Shown here in pieces: positions 1 through 5,798 of a stretch of 17,450 bases of DNA. The stretch's first letter is position 1. Each line of letters starts with the position of its first letter. Under the pieces are notes generated by a model. It was not told the origin of the DNA, did not search any database, and worked only from the letters and a program-made list of their open reading frames with translations. The translations under genes and the position numbers were made by a program. The stretch spans positions 1-17,450 of the forward strand of contig JAJDBA010000124.1 of NCBI GenBank assembly GCA_029261675.1. Direction: 5' to 3'. Origin of the DNA: Nitrospinaceae bacterium. GTDB lineage: Bacteria; Nitrospinota; Nitrospinia; Nitrospinales; VA-1.

Positions 1-2
1 AA

Positions 3-716
3 TCTTTATACACCGTTCCCTTCTACCCAGAAGGACAAGCAGATATCGAGGAGTCCTCCACGCAACCGATGGTACTCGATCAGATTTTTCATTACATGGA
101 AATGGCTCCGGCAATGGCATCCAAGCTGGAAAAAATCGATAAGGTTCTCATCCACACTTTCGACACCGTTCTTGCAGGTTGTATCGACAGCTCAAAAGAT
201 CGCCAATACACCGTTCTTTACAGTGACCCCGAGTTCGCACAAAAAAACGCACAACTGTTATGGAACTTCGCCGTCTCAAAGAACCAATTGAGCAATCTCG
301 AAAAGGTTTCGTTTCTGAAAGAGGCAGATCATATTGTCGACTCCTACAACCAAAAATATGGACTGATCTTTAAATGGATTCCGTTCATGTACCATCAGGA
401 TAGAGAAGCCTGCGAAAGTATGTTGAATTCTCTATCTCAGGCATTGGAACCAGAAGGGTTCCTCTTTTTAGTTGGACCACGTCCGTTACAGGGGCTGTTC
501 GATCATTACAAACTCGATGCGCTGTATAACGATCCCGTCTACAACATGCCGTTCTTCCGCCAGCACCTAAAAATGTGCCCGGAAAATCAGGTCAATCCCG
601 ATCTATGTGTATTTCTCGCCCAGAAAAAAGGCGAAGAAAAGAAACCCGAACCCCTCGCCACGACAGAAGAGTTCGACGGCACCATCCCCCAAATGCGCGG
701 CTTCCAGAGACAGTGA
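3..716 (+). CDS. Methyltransferase-like protein, 5' end outside the window
   Basis: The reading frame is open to the left edge, so the gene very likely starts upstream; the first in-window ATG (69) is internal. The visible 237 residues look like the later part of a class I SAM-dependent methyltransferase fold. A strand ending in an acidic residue (VLYSDPEF) is followed by a helix. Then come a segment with Tyr-Gly-Leu-Ile-Phe, a helix, and a turn of the type seen before the last strands (ALEPEGFLFLVGPRP, where PEG replaces the usual PGG). The C-terminal 25 residues are charged and probably disordered. The glycine-rich SAM loop would lie upstream of the window or is absent, so both activity and substrate are unknown. 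The gene is not coupled to its neighbour: about 360 nt of repeat-containing DNA follow. Confidence 0.5.
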   Translation, partial: SLYTVPFYPEGQADIEESSTQPMVLDQIFHYMEMAPAMASKLEKIDKVLIHTFDTVLAGCIDSSKDRQYTVLYSDPEFAQKNAQLLWNFAVSKNQLSNLEKVSFLKEADHIVDSYNQKYGLIFKWIPFMYHQDREACESMLNSLSQALEPEGFLFLVGPRPLQGLFDHYKLDALYNDPVYNMPFFRQHLKMCPENQVNPDLCVFLAQKKGEEKKPEPLATTEEFDGTIPQMRGFQRQ

Positions 717-812
717 GGCGCGGTGAAGGCACCGCCGCCTACTCTGCATTACCCATCAAGCCGACGGAACACTCAAGCGCAATACTTTAAAGCTTCCTGC
801 TGCTAAAATAAC

Positions 813-870
813 ATCCCTTCTCCCCTAGAGGGAGCACTCAGAGAGTGGCAGGTTAGGATGAGGGGGAATT
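813..870. repeat. CCCTC/GAGGG-type dispersed repeat
   Basis: The reverse strand reads as pyrimidine-rich blocks (CCCTCATCCTAACC, then CTCCCTCTAGGGGAGAAGGG) with an internal hairpin (CTCCC/GGGAG). This pattern resembles a short interspersed repeat type found between genes of many bacteria. Only this copy is in the window, so its repetitive nature here is inference. Confidence 0.4.
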
Positions 871-887
871 AAATAATTCAATCAAAA

Positions 888-923
888 CTTGATCGCCGCT
901 CCGCGTTGCGGTTCGCGATGACG
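888..923 (-). repeat. REP-like palindromic repeat, copy 1
   Basis: A 36-nt palindromic unit. Its ends are GATCGCCG and TCGCGATGACG, and its core is a CCGC-GTT-GCGG hairpin. It matches, in the opposite orientation, the unit at 10486-10523. Such units with CGTCAT...GCGA ends are a common type of extragenic palindrome. It sits in the gene-free stretch upstream of the HEPN-type gene. Confidence 0.65.
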
Positions 924-1077
924 AGTATGGTACTATTTACTCACTATGAAAACTGGCCTATCAAAATAATTCATTGAACAATTAGATAAAATTCTGGAAG
1001 AAGCTCAAAGAATCGCCAGAGGCTGCCATGATGCAGAACTAAGAAGAGCAAGTGATAAAGACAAACAAAAAATAATT

Positions 1078-1623
1078 ATGTTGTCCATTGCCGCTATTGA
1101 ACGTGCCGCCGGGTCTGTTTCGACCTATGCCAAACAAGCAAAATTTATCATGGATAAATATCAAGGCTCTTTTTATCAAGTAGAACCTATAGTAGGTGTA
1201 ATCGACGCTCTTCGACAAGATATTGCCGCTGGACATATTGAATCGCTTACCGAACTGTTACATGGTGAGTTATTTGGGGATTTTCTTGAAATGGCTCAAC
1301 ATCTATTAGATGAAGGCTATAAAGATGCAGCTGCCGTAATAGCGGGCAGTTCTTTAGAAGCTCATTTAAGGCAGCTTTGTCAAAAAAATAATATCGACAC
1401 AGAAATAACTGTTTCCTCTCGAATAGAACCTAAAAAAGCAGACCTAATAAATACCGAGTTGACCAAAGCAGAAGCTTACACAAAATTAGATCAAAAAAAT
1501 ATTACCGCATTGTTAGACCTAAGAAATAAAGCCGCTCATGGGAAGTATGAAGAATATTCAAAAGAGCAAGTTTCAAATATGATCTCAGGAATTCGAGATT
1601 TTCTTACCCGCAACCCCGCTTAA
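1078..1623 (+). CDS. HEPN-type protein, probably 5'-truncated by an in-frame stop
   Basis: A mostly helical protein of 181 residues from the ATG at 1078. The C-terminal third carries LRNKAAHGKYEEYS, an RNxxxH signature (Arg150-Asn151, His155) typical of HEPN domains, many of which are RNases in toxin or phage-defence systems. The ATG at 1078 has no Shine-Dalgarno sequence. The same frame is open upstream for 36 further codons of helical, charged sequence, then hits TAA (967-969) only seven codons after an ATG (946). A C-to-T change of a CAA Gln codon would explain that stop. The gene is therefore either a fresh pseudogene, uses an internal start, or reflects a base-call error. No partner antitoxin gene is adjacent. 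HEPN assignment is moderately sure; function is not shown. Confidence 0.6.
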   Translation: MLSIAAIERAAGSVSTYAKQAKFIMDKYQGSFYQVEPIVGVIDALRQDIAAGHIESLTELLHGELFGDFLEMAQHLLDEGYKDAAAVIAGSSLEAHLRQLCQKNNIDTEITVSSRIEPKKADLINTELTKAEAYTKLDQKNITALLDLRNKAAHGKYEEYSKEQVSNMISGIRDFLTRNPA

Positions 1624-1630
1624 TTCGAAA

Positions 1631-1660
1631 CCCTCTAAATTCTCCTTATAAGGGGGACTT
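1631..1660. repeat. Short palindromic repeat-like segment after the HEPN-type gene
   Basis: Reads CCCTCTAAATTCTCC then TTATAAGGGGGACTTT, centred on the palindrome CCTTATAAGG. The CCCCCTT...AAGG...TTTAGAGGG pattern resembles a dispersed intergenic repeat type, but no second clear copy is in the window. It lies a few bases after the stop codon and abuts the gene-tail element at 1662. It could also act as a weak terminator hairpin. Confidence 0.35.
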
Positions 1661-1661
1661 T

Positions 1662-1738
1662 AAAAACCATATCCAGAAGCTTGAGGGTATTAATTTCGCC
1701 AAAAAGAGCACCGACCTATCGGCTGCCGCGCCTCGCGG
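1662..1738 (-). repeat. Gene-tail element, copy A (3' of hicB)
   Basis: In the direction of hicB transcription the element starts at the stop codon with the hairpin GCCGCG-AGG-CGCGGC (1725-1739). It continues with ATAGGTCGGT, a GGCGAAA block, and ends in TACCCTCAAGCTTCTGGATA. The last 20 bases are identical to the copy at 10416-10466, and about three quarters of all positions match the copy at 3113-3191 by eye. It has no long T-run after the hairpin, so it is not a standard intrinsic terminator. Confidence 0.75.
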
Positions 1739-2068
1739 CTAGAGTTGTTTTTCTAGGGCTTCGATTACGATCTGGTTGAGATTAATGCCTCTTTCTTTAG
1801 CAGCTAAAACCGCACGACGGTGAAGCTCAGAACCGGTGCGCACATTGAAACTACCTTTAAAAGATTCTTCCGGCTCCTTCCCTTCTTTAGCACACATATC
1901 CAGATAGTCATCCACAGCTTCTTTAAATGACTTTTGAAGGATTTTAATGCTGCTACCCTCATAGGTCACCAGGCTTTTGACAAATTCAATTTTCCCGTGG
2001 AAAACGGCGTCTTCATCAGTGTAATGTGCCGACCCTAAATAGCCTTTGTATTCCATCATGTCTTTCAT
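1739..2068 (-). CDS. hicB: HicB-family antitoxin
   Basis: 109 residues in two parts. The N-terminal 70 residues are the HicB fold, a degraded RNase H-like domain (YKGYLGSAHYTDEDAVFHGKI). The C-terminal part, from about residue 72, is a ribbon-helix-helix DNA-binding domain (SFNVRTGSELHRRAVLAAKE and the following helix). HicB antitoxins bind and block HicA and repress their own operon through the ribbon-helix-helix part. The ATG start overlaps the hicA stop by 4 nt (ATGA), so translation is coupled. The gene order is toxin first, antitoxin second, as is usual for hicAB. The stop codon abuts copy A of the gene-tail element, whose hairpin reaches its first base. Family assignment is firm. Confidence 0.9.
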   Translation of the reverse strand: MKDMMEYKGYLGSAHYTDEDAVFHGKIEFVKSLVTYEGSSIKILQKSFKEAVDDYLDMCAKEGKEPEESFKGSFNVRTGSELHRRAVLAAKERGINLNQIVIEALEKQL

Positions 2069-2337
2069 AACAGTTCCTCACGCTCTAAAAATTCGATTAC
2101 TTCCCGAATCACATACATTTTGACGATGTTTTTCGGGTGTGGCTTGTGAAGGTTGATGGGTGGAGCACTGGCATGAACAAACCTTCGCCTCGAACCTCCT
2201 GTTTTAGCCTTTTTCCATTCTTTGTATCCCAAAAATATCAGCACTCCGGTCAACTCTTCCCAGGTTAAATCCCGGGGCCGCGCCAATAGACGCTTGATCA
2301 TTTTTTCTTTTCGACTCAACACCCCTCCAATTCGCAA
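2065..2337 (-). CDS. hicA: HicA-family mRNA interferase toxin
   Basis: A small basic protein of 90 residues with the HicA double-stranded-RNA-binding-like fold: a helix (DLTWEELTGVLIFLGY), then the strand pair KAKTGGSRRRFVHASAPPI and NLHKPHPKNIVKMYV. HicA toxins cleave mRNA. Here the usual GSH motif with the catalytic His reads GSRRRF, a variant that exists as its own subgroup of HicA proteins; nearby His residues could substitute. The start is uncertain. The ATG at 2337 gives the longest form, and a GGAGGG (2323-2328) lies just inside it, so a GTG/TTG at 2322/2319 or the ATG at 2301 is also possible. Its antitoxin follows with a 4-nt overlap. Confidence 0.85.
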   Translation of the reverse strand: MRIGGVLSRKEKMIKRLLARPRDLTWEELTGVLIFLGYKEWKKAKTGGSRRRFVHASAPPINLHKPHPKNIVKMYVIREVIEFLEREELL

Positions 2338-2386
2338 CTAATTTTAGTCGCATTAGAAGAATACCCAATATTTAGTTCGTCATCAA
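2338..2386 (-). promoter_or_regulatory. Candidate hicAB promoter and operator
   Basis: On the minus strand, TTGATG (2381-2386) and TATTCT (2358-2363) are 17 bp apart, a fair match to a housekeeping promoter. Just downstream, the inverted repeat CTAAT-N9-ATTAG (2338-2356) covers the expected transcription start. Its place suits an operator for the ribbon-helix-helix domain of HicB. Inferred from sequence only. Confidence 0.4.
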
Positions 2387-2435
2387 TTAAAAAATTCAGA
2401 TGCCTCGACATACCCTACCCCTGCCGGGCATTAGA

Positions 2436-2483
2436 TTCGCTAAATAAGTACCAACTTATAGAATTCAGCGTCACGCTGGCCGC
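2436..2483 (-). repeat. Gene-tail element, copy C (3' of the RelE/ParE-type toxin)
   Basis: A diverged copy. On the minus strand it starts about 3 nt after the toxin stop codon with the hairpin CAGCGT-G-ACGCTG (2466-2478), followed by TTCTATAAGTTGGTAC, TTATT and GCGAA, which align with the same blocks of the copy at 3113-3191. The final CTTCAAGCTTCTGG block is not recognisable; an unrelated G-rich sequence stands in its place. Confidence 0.6.
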
Positions 2484-2485
2484 AT

Positions 2486-2773
2486 TCATACTTGATCCGG
2501 CCAGCGGCGTGAGGAGTGGAGGACGGTGACAATTTGAATTTCACTTCCCTTTAAGACATATACGATTATGTATGGAGTGCCTGCAAGTATAAGCTCGCGA
2601 GTCCCTGAAACCCGCCCTTCTTTTCCCATTCTTGGGTGCAGTGTCAGATGTTCCGTGGCGGCTTCATGAATTCGGGCAACCATTTCACCTGCGGCTTCGA
2701 GGTTTTCTTCGGCAATGTATTCGTGGAGACATTTTAAATCTTTGAGGGATTGCCGAGTCCAGCGGACCTTCAT
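2486..2773 (-). CDS. RelE/ParE-family toxin
   Basis: 95 residues with the typical RelE/ParE layout. The first strand is KVRWTRQSLKDL, two helices follow (LHEYIAEENLEAAGEMVARI), and a short RMGKEGRV turn precedes the strands RELILAGTPYIIVYVL and EIQIVTVLHSSRRWP. The HxSRRWP ending is characteristic of the chromosomal RelE/ParE toxins that follow a ribbon-helix-helix antitoxin. Members either cleave mRNA on the ribosome or poison gyrase; the sequence does not decide which. The start overlaps the antitoxin stop by 4 nt (ATGA). Copy C of the gene-tail element follows the stop. Confidence 0.88.
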   Translation of the reverse strand: MKVRWTRQSLKDLKCLHEYIAEENLEAAGEMVARIHEAATEHLTLHPRMGKEGRVSGTRELILAGTPYIIVYVLKGSEIQIVTVLHSSRRWPDQV

Positions 2774-3018
2774 GCAGGTCTACCGTATTTTTTAAAAAAG
2801 TCAGCGGCTTGCTTATCAGATGCGAAGTCACCCTTCTTTGCAGCTTGGACTCCCTTTTTAATATGAGCTAATTGCCATTCATGCAAATCAATGTACTGAT
2901 CCAGTGCATTGTTTATAACCGAACTGAGGTTGGTGTCGAAGGCATCTGCAATTTGATCCAGCTTTTTGCGCGTATCCTTCGGTGTAACAAAAGAAATTCT
3001 TGCCGATGGCTTGGACAT
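2770..3018 (-). CDS. Ribbon-helix-helix antitoxin (CopG/RelB/ParD type)
   Basis: 82 residues. The N-terminal 50 form a ribbon-helix-helix DNA-binding domain: a strand (ARISFVTPKDTR), a helix (KKLDQIADAF), the turn DTNL and a second helix (SSVINNALDQYIDL). The C-terminal tail (QAADFFKKYGRPA) is the kind of segment that wraps around a RelE/ParE toxin. The start is well fixed: AAGGAGG (3024-3030) lies 5 nt before the ATG. The order antitoxin-toxin with ATGA coupling is the usual one. The promoter region holds phased half-sites suited to autoregulation, listed separately. Confidence 0.87.
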   Translation of the reverse strand: MSKPSARISFVTPKDTRKKLDQIADAFDTNLSSVINNALDQYIDLHEWQLAHIKKGVQAAKKGDFASDKQAADFFKKYGRPA

Positions 3019-3034
3019 GGAATCCTCCTTAAAG

Positions 3035-3061
3035 GTAATATATAATATTACTTCATATTAC
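3035..3061 (-). promoter_or_regulatory. Putative operator: three 10-bp-phased half-sites
   Basis: The 7-mer GTAATAT occurs at 3035-3041 on the plus strand and as its complement ATATTAC at 3045-3051 and 3055-3061. Start-to-start spacing is exactly 10 bp. The first two form a perfect inverted repeat around ATA; the third repeats the second directly. It lies just upstream of the Shine-Dalgarno of the antitoxin gene and overlaps the AT-rich region where a -10 box would be. Confidence 0.6.
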
Positions 3062-3112
3062 GATCTTCATAAAGCAAAATAACCCTGCGATCGAACAAGA
3101 CGTATTCTTTTG

Positions 3113-3191
3113 AAAACTATATCCAGAAGCTTGAAGGTATTTGTTTCGCAATAAGGGTATCGACCTATAGAGTCCAGCGGCACGCTGGCGG
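3113..3191 (-). repeat. Gene-tail element, copy B (3' of the radical SAM gene)
   Basis: On the minus strand the element begins at the stop codon of the radical SAM gene. It has the hairpin CCAGCG-TGC-CGCTGG (3174-3188), then CTATAGGTCGAT, TTATTGCGAAAC, ATACCTTCAAGCTTCTGG and ATATAG. The layout and most bases agree with copy A, including the CTCTAG at the gene end, while the hairpin stem differs in sequence but still pairs. Confidence 0.75.
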
Positions 3192-5003
3192 CTAGAGCAT
3201 TACTTCGGCTTCGAGGTGGTGTGCTTCGGGATTGTTTTTTACGTAGAGTTGCGGCAAGTCGCTGGTACCGAACTTGGTGATGTAGAGAAAAACGTGTTCA
3301 CGGGCGTTGATGCGCATTGCCCAGGGATTGAAATCTTCCTGATAGAATTTTTCGTAACGTTGCATCGCTTCTTCGGTGGTCTGACCCGATTCGGGAGTGT
3401 AGTAATAATCGAGAGCAAGATCGTGTTCGGGATTGACCTTCACATCGATTTTATATTCATCCTTTGCAAACATTACGGGTGCATTTTTATAGAGAACAAA
3501 GAAATACATCTCGACGGACGGGATGCGATGTTGATTTTCAATGAGGAAGTTTCGAGTATCTTCGGCTTCGGCTTCGGTTTCGCTGGGGAACCCGTAAAAA
3601 CACATGACATGACTCCATATACCCACCCGTTTGGCCTGTTCGAGATTGATTTTCGCGGCTTCGATGTCGGTATCTTTCTTAACCAGTTTAATGATGCGTT
3701 CGTTGGCGGATTCCAGTCCGTAATAAAGGGATCGACAGCCCGCTTTATGGGCCATGTCCCAGGTTTCCGGTTCCAATAATTGCGATTCGAAACGGATGAG
3801 TGTTGTCCAATAGATATCGAGTTCACGTTCAACCATCATCGGCGGTAATTTTAGAAATAACGCCGGAGGGAACGACTCGTCGGTGAACATAAAATGTTTG
3901 GCGTTGAGTTTGTTTTTCAGGTATTCAAGTTCATCAACGATCTGATCTGCATGTTTTGCTCTAAACTGATCGATATACCCGGCACCATGATCGCAGAAAG
4001 TACATTTACCCCAGTAACATCCTCTTGTGCCGAGATAGGGCACCAGTTTTTCCGGTGAGAAATATTTTTCCCACGGCATGCCATCGAAATCAGGCGGCGG
4101 CAATTGATCCACTCGCTCTTGATAGGTTTCGTTGACATGCATCTGACCTTCTTCATCTTTATAGATGAGATTCGACACTTCTGACATTTTGCGTTTGCCC
4201 GACAACGCTTCCACCAACCAGACTAGTGCGTGTTCACCTTCGTAAGTGATCATGGAGTCGAAGGCTTTACCGAAAAAATGCGGCTTTTTAGCAAACTCGT
4301 CTTTCAATCGGGTGATGATATTTCCACCCACGGTGACATGAATATCGGGGTAGGCTTCTTTAATCAATGTGGCAAATGTGATCCCCGCCATAAGCTGTAC
4401 TGGGGTGCCTATAGAGATGCCTACCACTTCCGGTTTTTCTTTTTTAATGGATCGTAAAACCAGTTGGCGGCAGATATCGGCGTAGACATTGACCTTATTA
4501 TCGAAAGGTACTTTTAGTAAATCTTCAGAAACCCATGGACGGTAAACGTTGAGGTTACTCTCGATTGGATAAAACTGAATGCTCGCCGGGAAATAGGCAA
4601 CAGAGATATATTCCATCACCTCACGGAATGCGTTGAGCGCCCATTCGGCTTTCTCTACCTCATAAAACTCTTCGCTGCGCATGATGATCTTTGCGCGGGT
4701 CACTTTTTCTATATGGTGGTCGAGGTCTATCCGCTGATAGTCATCGAGCATTTGCTTTATTTCAATGTCTTCTGGAGTGAGGGGCTCCCGTTGATTCTTG
4801 AGAGCTTTGAAACGATCCTGGATCTTTCCTTTTATAAACAGCAGGAATCCGGGTGTAAAAAAATGGTCGAACATCTCGACATTGATGTCTTTGAGGACAG
4901 TTTCGATGTTGTTTTGCCGCAACACCGCTGCAAGACTGGGCAATGCCAGATAAGGGGCCGTGGGCACCCATTCCGGTGGAAATATCAACATTACTTTTTT
5001 CAT
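3192..5003 (-). CDS. Cobalamin-binding-domain radical SAM protein
   Basis: 603 residues. The N-terminal part (about 1-270) is a B12-binding-type Rossmann domain: KKVMLIFPPEWVPTAPYLAL opens it and EVVGISIGTPVQLMAGI plus HVTVGGNI close it. A helical insertion of roughly 120 residues lies between, and no DxHxxG cobalamin-ligand motif is visible. The radical SAM core (about 315-520) has GTRGCYWGKCTFCDHG, a CX4CX2C cluster motif instead of the textbook CX3CX2C, then LYYGLESANERII and later strands. Such proteins often methylate or rearrange unactivated carbons; the substrate is unknown. I chose the ATG at 5003 because GAGGA stands 5 nt before it; a TTG at 5021 would add six residues. The gene stands alone, with a gene-tail element after its stop. 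Confidence 0.85.
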   Translation of the reverse strand: MKKVMLIFPPEWVPTAPYLALPSLAAVLRQNNIETVLKDINVEMFDHFFTPGFLLFIKGKIQDRFKALKNQREPLTPEDIEIKQMLDDYQRIDLDHHIEKVTRAKIIMRSEEFYEVEKAEWALNAFREVMEYISVAYFPASIQFYPIESNLNVYRPWVSEDLLKVPFDNKVNVYADICRQLVLRSIKKEKPEVVGISIGTPVQLMAGITFATLIKEAYPDIHVTVGGNIITRLKDEFAKKPHFFGKAFDSMITYEGEHALVWLVEALSGKRKMSEVSNLIYKDEEGQMHVNETYQERVDQLPPPDFDGMPWEKYFSPEKLVPYLGTRGCYWGKCTFCDHGAGYIDQFRAKHADQIVDELEYLKNKLNAKHFMFTDESFPPALFLKLPPMMVERELDIYWTTLIRFESQLLEPETWDMAHKAGCRSLYYGLESANERIIKLVKKDTDIEAAKINLEQAKRVGIWSHVMCFYGFPSETEAEAEDTRNFLIENQHRIPSVEMYFFVLYKNAPVMFAKDEYKIDVKVNPEHDLALDYYYTPESGQTTEEAMQRYEKFYQEDFNPWAMRINAREHVFLYITKFGTSDLPQLYVKNNPEAHHLEAEVML

Positions 5004-5195
5004 ATATTCCTCAAAACCCAACTCATTCGATGGAGCGCTATGGTATCATAATTTGATTCCAGACTTCCGATTGCGTACTTCGAGGAACACATACTTTTCC
5101 CCTGAAGTCGTAATTCGCTTTAAAGTTTTTGGAATCCCATGAGTTAATGCTAACATATTGGCACCAATACCTACAAAATCCAAATTTAACAGTGT

Positions 5196-5235
5196 GCCGG
5201 GTTTTCCTTTGTAGCCTTAGAGGATAATGCCCGGC
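5196..5235 (+). other. Long-loop hairpin in the leader of the 166-aa gene
   Basis: GCCGGG (5196-5201) pairs perfectly with CCCGGC (5230-5235) across a 28-nt loop, inside which TCCT and AGGA can pair. It lies 30 nt before the downstream start codon. There is no T-run, so it is not an intrinsic terminator; a role as leader structure is only a possibility. No promoter stands out in the rest of 5004-5264, which must hold the divergent promoters. Confidence 0.25.
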
Positions 5236-5264
5236 CTTATAGTAAATGGAGCAAAAAACGAGTT

Positions 5265-5765
5265 ATGTCACAAACTGAAACCAGCGCAGAAGTGAAAGTA
5301 AAAATAATGCTTGATGAGGCAAACCTGGCATTTTCGGAAACGTCCGAACGTAAGGACACACCCGGCGACCGCAAGGCAGAGGGATCGGCTTGGGAAGAAG
5401 GCCGCATGGAAGGCGAGTATGATGAATCGGACTACCAGAGAATTCTTGAATTGCAGATGAACGCCGCCATCGTCTGCGATGAACACCCCGAACTCGAAGA
5501 AGAAACCGCAAAGCTGTTTGAATCAATAACAGATACAAATAGCGAAGAAGTGTTGAAAACAGTACTGGCAAATGAAAAAATTATGGTCTTGAGCAAGGCC
5601 GCTGTCACAACGTTCATCCTCAGATTCCCAACCGTACAGTCTTTCGTTAATAAGGGACATCCACTTGTTCTGGCGATGGATGAGTACATGCTGGAAAATG
5701 CCGATGCGCAAAACTGGCACGACTATAACAACATCGCGCAGGAGCGAGGTTGGCTTACGAAGTAA
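5265..5765 (+). CDS. Unrecognised acidic helical protein upstream of the ferredoxin gene
   Basis: I do not recognise this 166-residue protein. The first 55 residues are charged and low in hydrophobics, probably disordered. From about residue 56 it looks all-helical (YQRILELQMNAAIVCDEHPE, then EEETAKLFESITDT, VLKTVLANEKIMVLSKAAVT and a C-terminal helix with YMLENADAQNWHDYNNIAQE). It has one Cys, no signal peptide and no membrane segment. A GGAG lies about 13 nt before the ATG, too far to be convincing. The four-cluster ferredoxin gene follows after 33 nt on the same strand, so a joint operon is likely. An all-helical accessory or chaperone-like role for that iron-sulfur protein is conceivable by position only. 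Confidence 0.6.
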   Translation: MSQTETSAEVKVKIMLDEANLAFSETSERKDTPGDRKAEGSAWEEGRMEGEYDESDYQRILELQMNAAIVCDEHPELEEETAKLFESITDTNSEEVLKTVLANEKIMVLSKAAVTTFILRFPTVQSFVNKGHPLVLAMDEYMLENADAQNWHDYNNIAQERGWLTK

Positions 5766-5798
5766 GTTTATTTTTCACTAACCTTTTGCTTTAGATAG

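Larger units (their letters stand above)
717..945. other. Gene-free stretch with dispersed repeats
   Basis: There is no credible coding signal between the stop of the first gene and the candidate original start of the HEPN-type gene. Directly after the stop lies an imperfect G+C-rich hairpin (about 717-738, stem GCGGTG/CACCGC with a bulge) with no T-run, so it is at best a weak terminator. Two repeat-like segments follow and are listed separately (813-870 and 888-923). I see no RNA gene here. Confidence 0.5.

Noticed and set aside
717..945. tRNA or CRISPR array
   Set aside because: No cloverleaf arms or T-loop sequence and no regularly spaced identical repeats were found here or elsewhere in the window.
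1662..3191. Integron attC sites behind the toxin-antitoxin units
   Set aside because: No RYYYAAC/GTTRRRY core pair bounds the elements, no integrase is in the window, and one copy (10416-10466) lies far away behind an unrelated plus-strand gene.
3216..3779. Plus-strand 187-codon frame across the radical SAM gene
   Set aside because: The opposite strand carries clear radical SAM conserved blocks over the whole range; the plus-strand product resembles nothing and is a shadow.
5196..5235. Riboswitch in the leader of the 166-aa gene
   Set aside because: Only one 6-bp stem with a large loop is seen; no conserved aptamer core could be recognised.
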